A stretch of 64,000 bases of DNA from WRHT01 sp031550525 (GTDB taxonomy: Bacteria; Desulfobacterota; Desulfovibrionia; Desulfovibrionales; Desulfovibrionaceae): the NCBI GenBank assembly GCA_031550525.1, contig JAVBON010000013.1:1-64000 (forward strand), given 5' to 3'. Shown here piece by piece: positions 25,613 to 34,997 of the stretch. A program made the translations under genes and the position numbers. The notes below the pieces were generated by a model, which was not told the origin of the DNA, did not search any database, and worked only from the letters and a program-made list of their open reading frames with translations. Numbering within the stretch: position 1 is the stretch's first letter; the number at the start of each line of letters is the position of its first letter.

Positions 25613-26815
25613 TTACTCCGGCAGCGCCAGCACAATGGCGGAATTGCCGCCGCCAAAGCCCACGGATACGGAAAGGGCGTATTTTTTGCCAATGGGCAAC
25701 GGGGCGAGCACCAGGTTGTTTTTAACCAAATCTTCCGGCTCGTCACAACCGTGGCTGGGCGGCACCAGAGCGTCCATAAGCGCGCCAATGCTGAAAGCCG
25801 CCTCCACGGATCCGGCCGCGCCAAGGCAATGCCCGGTGCTGCCTTTGCTGGCCCAAATGGGAGTATGCGGCAGCAAATGGCTGAAAACTCCGGCTTCCGT
25901 ACGGTCATTTTCTTTGGTGGCCGTGCCGTGGGCGTTTACAAAGGCCAGTTGCTCCGCCGATATGTCGGCCATGTTCAGGGCCTTTATTATGGCCTGCTCC
26001 AGGCCGAAGCCCTTGGGATGCGGGGCGGTAAAATGGTAAGCGTCGCTGGCCGCGCCATACCCTGCTATAACCGCCAGAGGCTTGGCCCCGCGCTTGCGGG
26101 CGTGGCTTGCCCTCTCCAGCATAAGCATGGCCCCGCCCTCTCCCAGGTTAAGACCGCTGCGGTTACGGTCAAAGGGCTTGCAGGGGGCGGAGGAATAAAT
26201 CATCAGACGGTTGAAGCCGGTATAGGGAATAAAGCTTAAAGCATCGGCCCCTCCGGCCAGAGCGTAATCGCACAGGCCAAGATTAAGCCACTCCATGGCC
26301 GCGCCAATGGCGTCGGTGCCGGAGGTGCAGGCGTTGGACACCGTAAGCAGCGGCCCCGTGCCGTTATACCTGGCCTGCAGGCTTGCGGCCAGATTGCTCC
26401 CCAAAAAGGCGCGTACGTCTGTAAGCTCCTCAACTCCAGGGTTTTTGCCCTCGCAATATTTTCTATAGCCGTTCAAAAAATGCAGGGCGTTGCCCACGGT
26501 GGTGCCTATGCTCACCCCCAGGGAGGGACGCTCACCCGCAAGGCCTGCCTCGGCCACGGCCGCGTCCGAGGCCATGCAGGCCAGGGAAAGCGTGGCTGCC
26601 ACCAAATCTTGCCGCCATTGGTACCCGGCCTCGCGCATCCACTCCGTCTCCACCATGCATACGGGGTGGGAGACGTCGGAGTCGGCAAAAATATCGGGCC
26701 TGCGCTGGGGGCGTACCCCGTCACGCAGGCCGCGCATGGCCGCCGCAAGGTCTTTTCCGGCGGGGCTTACGCAGCCTATGCCGGTAACCCATACCGGATC
26801 TGGCGAGCTAAACAT
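25613..26815 (-). CDS. Beta-ketoacyl-ACP synthase (active ketosynthase of the cluster)
   Basis: A 400-residue FabF-type condensing enzyme with an intact Cys-His-His triad: Cys163 in VSNACTSG, His in NAHGTATKEND, and His in GHCLGAAGSVEA. It extends the polyene chain by decarboxylative Claisen condensation with malonyl-ACP. The ATG at 26815 is chosen because GGAG lies at good distance; a TTG at 26830 is less likely. It sits between an ACP gene and the Cys-less partner gene, as in aryl polyene clusters (ApeO-like). Confidence 0.88.
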   Translation of the reverse strand: MFSSPDPVWVTGIGCVSPAGKDLAAAMRGLRDGVRPQRRPDIFADSDVSHPVCMVETEWMREAGYQWRQDLVAATLSLACMASDAAVAEAGLAGERPSLGVSIGTTVGNALHFLNGYRKYCEGKNPGVEELTDVRAFLGSNLAASLQARYNGTGPLLTVSNACTSGTDAIGAAMEWLNLGLCDYALAGGADALSFIPYTGFNRLMIYSSAPCKPFDRNRSGLNLGEGGAMLMLERASHARKRGAKPLAVIAGYGAASDAYHFTAPHPKGFGLEQAIIKALNMADISAEQLAFVNAHGTATKENDRTEAGVFSHLLPHTPIWASKGSTGHCLGAAGSVEAAFSIGALMDALVPPSHGCDEPEDLVKNNLVLAPLPIGKKYALSVSVGFGGGNSAIVLALPE

Positions 26816-26830
26816 GGGCGCTGTCTCCAA

Positions 26831-27091
26831 TCAAACGGCGCGGGCGGCAATATATTCGGCCAGAGTGCGCACGGAGGCAAAAGCCTCTTTTGATTCCTCA
26901 ATATCGTTTATAGCCACCCTGAAATGCTTTTCAACCAGCACGACAAGCTCTACCGCGTCTATGGAATCCAGCCCCAGACCCTCGCCGAACAGGGGCATAT
27001 CCGGGGTTATATCTTCAACCCCAACATCCTCAAGGTTCAGGTCGTTTACAAGGGCTTCGGTGAGCTTGGGCATTATCTCTGCGACTGTCAT
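26831..27091 (-). CDS. Acyl carrier protein 1 of the cluster
   Basis: An 86-residue acidic ACP. The phosphopantetheine attachment serine is in GLGLDSIDAVELVVLVEK. AGGA precedes the ATG at 27091; the frame is open to 27127. It lies directly before the ketosynthase gene. Aryl polyene clusters usually carry two ACPs with separate roles; the other is at 36627. Confidence 0.9.
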   Translation of the reverse strand: MTVAEIMPKLTEALVNDLNLEDVGVEDITPDMPLFGEGLGLDSIDAVELVVLVEKHFRVAINDIEESKEAFASVRTLAEYIAARAV

Positions 27092-27322
27092 TACATATTC
27101 CTCATTATGAGATAGCTTCTGGAACATTTTAACTTTGAAAAAGTATATGAATTCTCTAAAATATTAAAACAAGTGATCACCAAAAAACATAAAAACTAAA
27201 GCACTCTTTTATTCGCATGCGCAAAGCAGAAGCGGCTTTGCTAAAGGCACGCCGTGCTGTTGCCTGCGGGCGTTCCATTAAGGGCCGCCAGAACATTTTT
27301 ACTTTGAAAAAGTTTAAATGCC

Positions 27323-28246
27323 CTAGTTAGTCCACATATCAAAAATATTAAAAAACTGGTACGGGTGCTCGCGCGCATATTCCTCAAGCGCATCGGCAAA
27401 CATTTGGGCGTAAGGGCGCAGGGCCGCCTCGTCACGCGGCAGGCGCGGGGGCACCTTTATAATTCTGTACACCACGTTGCGCCCGCGTACCGGACCGGTG
27501 CGATGCACCAAAGCCACCATAACCGGCGCTCCGGTTATGGAGGCAACCATATAGGGCAGGCCCGGCACAATTATCTCGCCGCCCAAAAACTTGCAGCGCA
27601 CTTGCAGTTTTTCGCCTGGCAGCACCCTGTCGCCAACCATGCAGACTATTTCGCCGCGCACTATGGCCGAGGCCAGAGCTATGGAGCTGAGGCTGCTTTT
27701 CTCGGCATGGATAAAATGCATATCCGGCGACTTTGAGGCTCCGTTGTGCTCAAAGTAGTGCTTATCAACATCTCCGGCAGCCCTGCGGTAAAAAATATTC
27801 AGGCGTGTGCCTTCATCCAGCCCCGCAAAGCTTATTTGCCAAAAGCCCACATGGGCGTTTAGCAGAATAACGCCGCGCCCCTCGTGTAAAAATTCGTTAA
27901 GCTGGGCGGTATCTTTCTCATCGCTGATGATATCGATATTGCCCAAAATTCCGCCTGCCGCGCGCTCCAGCAGCACCTGCCCAAAATTCCAGTACAGACG
28001 TAACGTATGCCAGTAACCGCGCAATATGGAGGAGCGCCCGAAACGGCGTTTAAGGTACGGCTGCCCGCGCCGGTAAACGCCGGGGCATAGACTATAGAAA
28101 AGCACCACAAAAAACAATATCACTTTTGCGGGCTTAAGGCCCACATAGCGCAAAAGCACATAAAAAAACCTGTGCTTGCCACGCGAGGCGAGGCTCCGCC
28201 CGCTCCATTTGCCCTGCCCGTTATCCTGCGACATATCGCCACCCAT
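27323..28246 (-). CDS. Lysophospholipid/lipid A-type acyltransferase
   Basis: A 307-residue membrane-associated acyltransferase of the LPLAT superfamily, LpxL/HtrB-like. One N-terminal hydrophobic segment (VILFFVVLFYSLCPG) precedes the catalytic motif region ILLNAHVGFWQIS, a variant of the HxxxxD/E motif. The later VGDRVLPGEKLQV and PGLPYMVASITGAPVMVAL blocks follow the family. In aryl polyene clusters such enzymes are thought to couple the polyene to a glycerol or sugar carrier lipid. It begins 4 bp after the GT2 gene. A 231-bp gap to the ACP gene follows. Confidence 0.82.
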   Translation of the reverse strand: MGGDMSQDNGQGKWSGRSLASRGKHRFFYVLLRYVGLKPAKVILFFVVLFYSLCPGVYRRGQPYLKRRFGRSSILRGYWHTLRLYWNFGQVLLERAAGGILGNIDIISDEKDTAQLNEFLHEGRGVILLNAHVGFWQISFAGLDEGTRLNIFYRRAAGDVDKHYFEHNGASKSPDMHFIHAEKSSLSSIALASAIVRGEIVCMVGDRVLPGEKLQVRCKFLGGEIIVPGLPYMVASITGAPVMVALVHRTGPVRGRNVVYRIIKVPPRLPRDEAALRPYAQMFADALEEYAREHPYQFFNIFDMWTN

Positions 28247-28250
28247 ATGT

Positions 28251-29489
28251 CTATGCCTTGCACCTGCCGCGCCCGCCAAGCCCGCGGCTTATCCAGCAGG
28301 CGGCGGCATATACCAGAAGCCCGCATGCAATGGAAAAAAGCGGCCCGAACACCAAGCCTCCAACCACCCACTCCCAAATGCGCTGCCAGCCTTCGCGCCC
28401 CAAGGTCTGCCAGGATATATCCGTAAGGAGCTCGCCGTGCAGTATAAAATGCCCGGCTTCTATATCAAGGGCTATACAGGCAGGGGCCCAGCACAGGTGA
28501 GAAACCGTAAGAGCCCATACGCGGTTGAGCCGTAAAAAACCAATGCCGCAAAGCAAAAAAAAGCTCTGAAATCCGGGCGTGGGCAGCATGTTTACCAACA
28601 CGGCCACGAAGGTGGAAAAAGCCAGCAAGGCCGGCGTGTTATGCTGCACAAGCAACAGGCGCAAAGCCGCAAGGGGTTTTAAACGCGCCACCTTGCCCCC
28701 TTCCGCAACCTCATGCTGGCTGAAAGGCAGCGGCACAAGCGCCCGTATGGTCAGGCGGGTGTTAAGCATGCTTATGCGCATATTGTCGTGCAACGCGGCA
28801 AAATGCGATACGCGCTCATCCGCTGGCGGGTAATAAACATTAATAGGAACGGACAACAGGGTAAAACCGGCCCAAGCCGCGCGCACCAGCACCTCTGTTT
28901 CAAAGGAGTAACGCGCCTCGCCAAGGGAGAGAAAACGCAGGGCAGGCACAGGGTAGGCCCGAAAACCGCTTTGCATGTCCGGAGATTTTACGCCGGTTTG
29001 CAGGCGCATCCAAAAAGCGGAAAAAGCGCGGCCGAATTTGGAAGATTTAGGCACATTGGGCACGGTAAAATCGCGTTTGCCTACCACAAAAGCAGCCGGA
29101 GCATCTTTGACAGCCTGAAAAAACAGGGGGAGATCTGCGGCCAGGTGCTGGCCGTCCGCATCCATGGTGATTATATGCGTAAAACCACGCTCGTGCGCCC
29201 AGTCTGCAGCCCGTAAAATGGCCTTGCCCTTGCCCAGGTTGCGCGGCTGGCTTATCAGATCAAGAGGCGGATAACCCAAGCCGGGCGCATTGTAGCGCAG
29301 CATGGCGGCGCGTACGGCCTCCGCCCCGCCGTCGGTACTGCCGTCGTCCACCACCAACACGGCGAACGGTACGCCAGCATCTTGCCGCCCAACAGAACAG
29401 GTTGCGGCCAGACGCATAACATCGTCAATAACCGCGCCTATTTGTCCGCCGTGGTTATAAAGCGGAATGGCTACAAGCATTTTTGGCAT
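28251..29489 (-). CDS. GT2 glycosyltransferase with C-terminal DUF2062 membrane domain
   Basis: A 412-residue fusion. Residues about 1-240 form a GT-A glycosyltransferase of family 2: VAIPLYNHGG, VVDDGSTDGG, ITMDADGQH (the DxD-type metal site) and DMQSGFRAY. Residues about 280-410 hold a DUF2062-like membrane domain (STFVAVLVNMLPTPGFQSFFLLCGIGFLRLNR). This pairing is frequent in aryl polyene and related lipid clusters. The ATG at 29489 is preferred to the TTG at 29504. Upstream lies an unusual 209-bp gap. Confidence 0.87.
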   Translation of the reverse strand: MPKMLVAIPLYNHGGQIGAVIDDVMRLAATCSVGRQDAGVPFAVLVVDDGSTDGGAEAVRAAMLRYNAPGLGYPPLDLISQPRNLGKGKAILRAADWAHERGFTHIITMDADGQHLAADLPLFFQAVKDAPAAFVVGKRDFTVPNVPKSSKFGRAFSAFWMRLQTGVKSPDMQSGFRAYPVPALRFLSLGEARYSFETEVLVRAAWAGFTLLSVPINVYYPPADERVSHFAALHDNMRISMLNTRLTIRALVPLPFSQHEVAEGGKVARLKPLAALRLLLVQHNTPALLAFSTFVAVLVNMLPTPGFQSFFLLCGIGFLRLNRVWALTVSHLCWAPACIALDIEAGHFILHGELLTDISWQTLGREGWQRIWEWVVGGLVFGPLFSIACGLLVYAAACWISRGLGGRGRCKA

Positions 29490-29509
29490 AAAACCCCGCT
29501 GCAAAACCT

Positions 29510-29551
29510 TTGCCCGCCGTCATGCCGGACCTGCCGCGCAATGGCGGGCAA
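29510..29551. repeat. Hairpin in the 209-bp gap inside the cluster
   Basis: TTGCCCGCC (29510-29518) pairs perfectly with GGCGGGCAA (29543-29551) across 24 bases. It is the only sizeable gap in the upstream half of the cluster and may mark an attenuator or an internal transcription boundary. Confidence 0.4.
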
Positions 29552-29698
29552 CCCGTGTAAAACCTGCAAACCTTAAACTGCATGTCTATATTGTCAAAAC
29601 CGCTTGCCGCCGCATAGCAGTTACGGCAAACAGGCCCCAATACGCTGTTTTAATAGCAATAAACCGCGCGGCAGGCTTGTATGCAAACTTCGACGCGC

Positions 29699-30157
29699 CT
29701 AGCTTACCAGCCCGCGCTCCCATTGTCTGCGAAAATCAGCGTAAAAGGACGGGGGATCAAAAAGCAGCTTTTTATCAAAATCAACCATCAATTGTATGGT
29801 ATAGCCGCGTGTTGCCAGTTCGCCATCTGGCGTGCGAATTTCATATTCCATATTCAGCTTTACCGCGTCAGACCAATGTAAAATGGCGCTGACAACATAC
29901 TCCTGCCTGTACTCAAGGGGAATACGGTAATCAACATGCATGGCGACAATGGGTAAAACAACCCTGGCTGCGGTAAACTCGGCGTAACCTATGCCATACT
30001 TGTCGCCCAAGGCCTCACGGGCGTCTTCAAAATAGCTGGCGTAGCGCCCGTGCCACATAATGCCGATTTGGTCGCACTCTTCAAAACGCACCCTGCGCCC
30101 CACCCCGGCGCGTAAAGGGCCAGGGCCACCGCAAGATTTAAAATATGGCTTTAACAT
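29699..30157 (-). CDS. 4HBT-family acyl-CoA/ACP thioesterase
   Basis: A 152-residue hot-dog protein of the YbgC/4-hydroxybenzoyl-CoA thioesterase type. VRFEECDQIGIMWHGRYASYFEDAREALG includes the catalytic-type Asp in the D-x-x-G motif, and VDYRIPLEYRQEYVVSAIL continues the fold. In this context it probably edits or releases acyl intermediates. Its ATG directly abuts the stop codon of the dehydratase gene upstream, a coupled arrangement. Confidence 0.87.
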   Translation of the reverse strand: MLKPYFKSCGGPGPLRAGVGRRVRFEECDQIGIMWHGRYASYFEDAREALGDKYGIGYAEFTAARVVLPIVAMHVDYRIPLEYRQEYVVSAILHWSDAVKLNMEYEIRTPDGELATRGYTIQLMVDFDKKLLFDPPSFYADFRRQWERGLVS

Positions 30158-30592
30158 TTAAGCGGACCGGAGCGAAAGCCTGAAAGAAGCCACTACGGGC
30201 AAGGCAGCGCCAGTGCTCTGCTCCTCCGCGCCAACGTCTTTGGTAATTGAAAAATCCCAGATTTGCTCGCCGTTTTTATCGGGCAATCTGGCGGCCGCTA
30301 TTTCTATTACTTCGCCAGGGCGGGCCTGATCTGTGAACTTGGCGGTGGAAATTCCGCCTATATCTGGCTGCGCGCCGGTTATAACGGCAAGCATATGCGC
30401 GGCCATGCACACCTGCATCATGGCCGGAAGCAGCTTGTAGTCCGGAAAATGTCCGGAGAAGCCGACAAAATCCTCACTCAGGGCATAGCGCGCAAACCAC
30501 CCCTCGCCCCTACGCTCTGGGCGCCCCAAAGCCAAACCGTCCAACTGCGCCTTTAAATCAGGCTGTTCGGGCGTTGTTACGGAGTGCATCAT
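30158..30592 (-). CDS. FabA/FabZ-like hot-dog dehydratase (ApeI-type)
   Basis: A 144-residue hot-dog protein whose GFSGHFPDYKLLPAMMQVCMAAHM segment is a variant of the FabZ/FabA active-site motif GHFPxxPxxPGV. The catalytic His is retained. It probably dehydrates 3-hydroxyacyl-ACP to the trans-2-enoyl product during polyene growth, working with the second dehydratase at 34394. The start ATGs at 30592/30589 overlap the lipoprotein stop codon. Confidence 0.8.
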   Translation of the reverse strand: MMHSVTTPEQPDLKAQLDGLALGRPERRGEGWFARYALSEDFVGFSGHFPDYKLLPAMMQVCMAAHMLAVITGAQPDIGGISTAKFTDQARPGEVIEIAAARLPDKNGEQIWDFSITKDVGAEEQSTGAALPVVASFRLSLRSA

Positions 30593-31293
30593 TTTACTTC
30601 CAAGATATTGACGTTATACTGCCATTTGGAATTTTTGTTCTTATATTGGTAAAAGGCGGCGGCATCGGGGCTGTCTGGAGTTTTAAAACGCATTTTCCAT
30701 TGCACGATATTTTCCGATGACTGGTAAAGCACAAGCGGAAAACCCTTAGTGGAATAAACAGCATGCACCGGGCCGCTATTATTCTTTACCTGCTCGCGCA
30801 CGGCCACCAGATTGTCGGAGGACACTCCGCCCAGCCTGTCGCCATATTGCAGGCTCCAAAGGTCATCAGGGCGCGGGGCCGAGGCCATAAGGTCGTCCAG
30901 GGCCGCGAAAGAATGCCGCACAACATCTTCCACCTCAGGCAGGGGCAACTGCTGGCAGGTAAGCGCGCCAGCGGCGCTGCGCTCGCAACTGCCAAGCCTG
31001 GTGCCCTGCGGCATGAACATTACAAACTTGGTGGAGCCGTCGGGGTAAGTTCTATAGATGCTTTGAAAGGTAAAGTTCACGCTGAGGGCGGAGAAAAGCA
31101 CCTTGCTTTCCGGCTGGATGGAGGCTGTAACGCGCGTCATGCCTTCTTTCCAGTATGTGGCGCGCCCGGCGGCAAATGCGTTTATGGCGGCCTGGCTTTG
31201 TTGCAGGGCGGCAGGGTCGTTTACCGTACGCCCGGCGCAGCCGCACAGGCAGCATAAACCGAGCAGCAAAAGCCATGCGATATGCTTAGCCAT
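30589..31293 (-). CDS. Outer-membrane lipoprotein of the cluster
   Basis: A 234-residue protein with a lipoprotein signal (hydrophobic LLLLGLCCLCGCAG ending at a lipobox Cys) followed by a globular domain. Position and size match the DUF3261-type lipoproteins of aryl polyene clusters, although I cannot confirm the family by motif. It probably helps deliver the polyene lipid to or into the outer membrane with the MMPL exporter and LolA-like carrier. The ATG at 31293 overlaps the exporter gene's stop codon; the frame is open to 31323. Confidence 0.68.
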   Translation of the reverse strand: MAKHIAWLLLLGLCCLCGCAGRTVNDPAALQQSQAAINAFAAGRATYWKEGMTRVTASIQPESKVLFSALSVNFTFQSIYRTYPDGSTKFVMFMPQGTRLGSCERSAAGALTCQQLPLPEVEDVVRHSFAALDDLMASAPRPDDLWSLQYGDRLGGVSSDNLVAVREQVKNNSGPVHAVYSTKGFPLVLYQSSENIVQWKMRFKTPDSPDAAAFYQYKNKNSKWQYNVNILEVK

Positions 31294-33718
31294 TTTTGGT
31301 TTCCACCTTTTTCTTTTTTCCACGGCACAAAAAAGGCACCAGCAAAAGCACGGCGAAAATTTCGGCGCTCAGGCCAAAAAAAGTCACGCTGCCAAGCTGA
31401 TACAGTACCGGATGCTCGGCCAGAATAAGCACGCCCAACCCGGCCAGCGTTGTCAGGCCGGAAACCAAAATGGAGCGGAAAGCGCCTATGCTGCTATCCG
31501 CCGCCAACTCGTGCAGCATAACTATGCCATAGTCCGCGCCCAGGCCTATAACCAGGGTCATGGCCGCCGCGCCGGACAAGGTAAGGTTGTCTCCGCTTGC
31601 AAAGGTCCAGGCAACAACAGAGGCCAGGCCGAACAATGGCGGCAGGCAAGAGAGCATTACCAGCAAGGGTTTGCGGAAGCAGATAAAAAGCAGAATAAAG
31701 CAGACCACGGATGCAATTGGCAGCAGGGTAAGCTCTTGGTTAAAGGCGGTGGAAATGGCGTTGGCCAGGCCGTCCACCGAAAAGAGCATGGTATTCTCGC
31801 CAAGCTCCGGCGGAAGTTGCTCTAAAGGCATGCCTTTTGTGCTAAAGGTAAGCACATGGTATTCGTTGTCTCTGTAAACGCTCATCCACCAAAGCAAATC
31901 GCCCATGCCCGCCTGATAAATCAGGTTAAGCATGCTGGATTCGGTAATATTATCGTAGGCGGCGAAGTTTGTATCAAGCTGCTGGCGCAGCCAGTCGGTA
32001 AAAGGCTTAAAGGCTGAAGGCTTGAAGCCGTTTGCGGCAGCGGCTTTATCCAGATTTGTTAAAATGGATTCGCCGTTGGCCGTCATAAACTTGCGCCAGT
32101 TTTCAATATTTTTCTTCTGCTCGTGCATTGGCGGCAAAATATCGGCCAGGCTGAACACCAGGTTGCCTTCTTGCTGGCGCAAATACCCTGCAAGCTCCGC
32201 TGCCTGAGTAAGGGCGGCGTCTTGCGTGGAGGCCGAATTTGTCCAGACCAGCGGTTCGTGGGTTTTGGTCCAGTGCGAGCGCAGTTCGGCAATTTCAGCC
32301 TGGATTTTTTCCGTGTTAACGCCCATTTTCTGCACCGAGCTGTCAAAGGGAATATGCTGCAGGCCCACGGCACAGCCTACAAGCAACAACACCCACAAGG
32401 CTATTATAGTAATCGGGTTGGGGTTCAGTTTATCAAGGCCGTCCACGCAGGGGGCTTCTTCCGGCGGCAGCGGCGGCTTATCCATCCAGGGGCAATAGGG
32501 CAGCACTATGGTGGCCAGGGTAAGGCCCACCAGCAGCGAGCACGAAGCGAAAAAACCCAATTGCCGCAAGGCCGGAATGCCCGAGAGCAGCAGCACCAAA
32601 AAGCTGGACATGCATAAACTGGCGCTGAAAACCATGGGGCGCGCCAATGCGCCAACCACCAGCGGTTTAGCCCTGTTTTGCCGCCGCAGACCAAAATGTA
32701 TGAGCACGGCGTAATCTTCGGCCATACCCAGCACAGCCGCGCCAAAACCCAAGGCCAGCCCGGCCGTTTGCGGCCAGATGAGCGACATGGCGCTTCCGGC
32801 AAGAACAACCGCCACCACGGGCGTGAGCATGAGCCAGATAATGCCCAGGGAACGAACGGTAACCAGATAAATTACCGCCAAAAATAATATGGAAAGAGAT
32901 ATGGTGAGCTTAAGGTCACGCTCTATGGTCACGGCGTTTTCAGCGGTATAGCGCGGTCCGCCAACCACCATGGTGGTAATTTTTCCGTCATATGGCCCAA
33001 GAAGTTCCTTGAGCTTTCCCTCCATCAGCAACATGATATCGCGGGCGTTCTCGGCATCATACATGCCGCTTTTAGGGCGCAGCACCAGCAAAAGGTGCTT
33101 GCCATCGGCCGAAACCGGGTAGGCCTGCACGGTGCTGGGGTCAAAACCCGTGCCCTGGAACAAATCAGGATCCACCATTTTGCTGAAAAGGCTTAAAAAG
33201 CCCAGCGGGTCGCTGCGCAAATATTCTTTGGGCGCAAAGCCATACAGTCCGGACATGGCCCTATGCACGCCCAGCACCGATTCATTTATGGCTTCCGGTG
33301 TGATTTTACCCTGCAACTGCGCACTGGTATCCTGATCAAACACATAGGGGAGCATTTGCAGCAGATACCCCGGCAAGGGAAGCCCCTTAAGGGTATCTTC
33401 TTCCATAAACTCGCTCAGGCCTACATCCAGCGCGGCGGCGATTTTTTCCATATCGCCAACGTAACTGTCGTTAACCGCGCTAAACTCCACCATCATTACG
33501 CGCGAGCTGGGGTTTATATCCAAAAGCTGCCCCATGCGCGAAAGCTGCTTGGATGAATCCGGCAGCAAAGAGGCTATGGAAAGATCGAGATTGGTATTGT
33601 AAAAACGCACGCCGGCCAGACATATGATTATGCCGGCCACCAGCAGGACAATTTTCTTACGCGGCTCCAAAAAAGAGGTGACCGCATAAAAAAATTGAGA
33701 GATGAGCGAGTTGCGCAT
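31286..33718 (-). CDS. MMPL/RND-family lipid exporter
   Basis: An 810-residue inner-membrane transporter with the two-fold RND repeat. An N-terminal helix (about 20-40) precedes a periplasmic loop, a six-helix block around 255-405 (FGAAVLGMAEDYAVLIHFGLRR carries the intramembrane acidic motif), a second loop, and a second block around 655-800 (IGLGADYGIVMLHELAAD). Such proteins export hydrophobic lipids and are constant members of aryl polyene clusters. It starts 11 bp after the LolA-like gene. Confidence 0.9.
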   Translation of the reverse strand: MRNSLISQFFYAVTSFLEPRKKIVLLVAGIIICLAGVRFYNTNLDLSIASLLPDSSKQLSRMGQLLDINPSSRVMMVEFSAVNDSYVGDMEKIAAALDVGLSEFMEEDTLKGLPLPGYLLQMLPYVFDQDTSAQLQGKITPEAINESVLGVHRAMSGLYGFAPKEYLRSDPLGFLSLFSKMVDPDLFQGTGFDPSTVQAYPVSADGKHLLLVLRPKSGMYDAENARDIMLLMEGKLKELLGPYDGKITTMVVGGPRYTAENAVTIERDLKLTISLSILFLAVIYLVTVRSLGIIWLMLTPVVAVVLAGSAMSLIWPQTAGLALGFGAAVLGMAEDYAVLIHFGLRRQNRAKPLVVGALARPMVFSASLCMSSFLVLLLSGIPALRQLGFFASCSLLVGLTLATIVLPYCPWMDKPPLPPEEAPCVDGLDKLNPNPITIIALWVLLLVGCAVGLQHIPFDSSVQKMGVNTEKIQAEIAELRSHWTKTHEPLVWTNSASTQDAALTQAAELAGYLRQQEGNLVFSLADILPPMHEQKKNIENWRKFMTANGESILTNLDKAAAANGFKPSAFKPFTDWLRQQLDTNFAAYDNITESSMLNLIYQAGMGDLLWWMSVYRDNEYHVLTFSTKGMPLEQLPPELGENTMLFSVDGLANAISTAFNQELTLLPIASVVCFILLFICFRKPLLVMLSCLPPLFGLASVVAWTFASGDNLTLSGAAAMTLVIGLGADYGIVMLHELAADSSIGAFRSILVSGLTTLAGLGVLILAEHPVLYQLGSVTFFGLSAEIFAVLLLVPFLCRGKKKKVETKNG

Positions 33719-33729
33719 AACGGAAAATT

Positions 33730-34392
33730 CTATTTCCTGATTAAGTTGTAAAAATCTATTTTGGTGTAATCTTCGTCAGCTTCGTATAAATACAACTGCT
33801 TAACATCCACATTATTTGAGTCGAAAATAACCTTGAACTCGTTAACGGGGCTGCCTGGTATGCGTATGCTGGGCGTAAGCATGATGGTGAGCGGGGCTTC
33901 TGACATAAGCCTTATTGTGTAGTTTTTTTTCAGAACGTCTATGTCAAGGTTGGTCCAGGTTATCAGGTGCTCGGCTATAACCTTGGCGATTACGTTTTCG
34001 GGCGAGCCGCTGTGCGAGCTTACGTTTTCACGCGCTGCCGCCCCCGCGTTTGAACCAGACTGCGGAGCATACCAGAGCGAGGCCTTGCCGTTTTTATAAA
34101 TCAGCCCGGAGGCCACAGGCTTGGTATATTCCCACTCCAGCTCCAGCGGAGCCTTGAAAATAAAAAAACCTTCAGAGACAAGCTGCTCATCCATAAAGGT
34201 TATAACCTTGGTCTGGACAAAATCGCTTTTTATATAGCTTGTTTCTTTGGTTGCTCTGGCAAGGCGCTCAAGGTAGCCGTTAAGGGTTTCTTGCGCTTCA
34301 GCCCCAAACGCGGCCGGAGCCCAGCATAATACAAAAAGAAAAACAAGCAGAAGGTCTGGACGGTGGGGATAGAATTTACATCTATGAGACAC
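33730..34392 (-). CDS. LolA-like periplasmic lipid carrier
   Basis: A 220-residue protein with a signal peptide (LLLVFLFVLCWAPAAFGA) and a LolA-type beta-barrel half: IKSDFVQTKVITFMDEQLVSEGFFIFKAPLELEWEYTKP is the characteristic strand pattern. It probably carries the polyene lipid across the periplasm. The GTG at 34392 with GGAG at good spacing is preferred to the long frame from 34512, which overlaps the dehydratase gene. It is followed directly by the exporter gene. Confidence 0.86.
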   Translation of the reverse strand: MSHRCKFYPHRPDLLLVFLFVLCWAPAAFGAEAQETLNGYLERLARATKETSYIKSDFVQTKVITFMDEQLVSEGFFIFKAPLELEWEYTKPVASGLIYKNGKASLWYAPQSGSNAGAAARENVSSHSGSPENVIAKVIAEHLITWTNLDIDVLKKNYTIRLMSEAPLTIMLTPSIRIPGSPVNEFKVIFDSNNVDVKQLYLYEADEDYTKIDFYNLIRK

Positions 34393-34393
34393 T

Positions 34394-34864
34394 TCAGGCT
34401 CCAAGCATTTTTTGGACTTCGTCCGCCGTGGGGCAGTAGACTTTAAGCTGGCCTTCCGCCAGCAGCGCTCCGCCAAGGCGAACCTCGCTTTGCACCACGC
34501 TGAACTCGCCAAGCGCGGCTGTTATGGACACATTAGTAAGCAGCTCGTCGCCAATTTTGGCGCTGCCGGAAAAATTGAAACGTTTAAGGGCCACCAGAAA
34601 GCCAAGGCGCTTTTCAGCGCCGCTCTGGCCGGAAAGGGCAAGCTGCAACCCGGCTATGGCCGCAAAACTTTGGGCGGCTACTTCAAACAAGCCTGGGGCC
34701 AGCACGTTGCCGGATGCATCCAGCACGGGCCAGGCTGATTTTACCAAGCTGCGCGCCTCACCACGGGGCAGACCCTCCTCTGGCTCCAGCAAACGCACAA
34801 AATCCACCAACAGCATGGGCGGACGGTGTGGAATAAAATCAATGGCCGGGCGCCAGTCTTGCAT
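34394..34864 (-). CDS. Hot-dog dehydratase (ApeP-like)
   Basis: A hot-dog protein related to 3-hydroxyacyl-ACP dehydratases, with FIPHRPPMLLVDFVRLLEPEEG near the N-terminus, the typical P-H-R-x-P-M-L-L-V-D strand, and APGLFEVAAQSFAAIAGL in place of the PGV helix. The start is uncertain: the ATG at 34864 gives a family-like 156 residues, while the frame continues to 34966 (190 residues). Neither has a clear ribosome binding site. It is the second dehydratase of the cluster. Confidence 0.78.
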   Translation of the reverse strand: MQDWRPAIDFIPHRPPMLLVDFVRLLEPEEGLPRGEARSLVKSAWPVLDASGNVLAPGLFEVAAQSFAAIAGLQLALSGQSGAEKRLGFLVALKRFNFSGSAKIGDELLTNVSITAALGEFSVVQSEVRLGGALLAEGQLKVYCPTADEVQKMLGA

Positions 34865-34997
34865 CGCAGTGCTCGCAGTATCGCTGTTAAATTGGGCTAG
34901 CCGTAGTAACCGCGTGGTAACATGGCAATTAAGCAATACGTTATATGGAAAGTTCATTTTTTTCAATAAAATGAATAACCATAATAATATTTAACTG

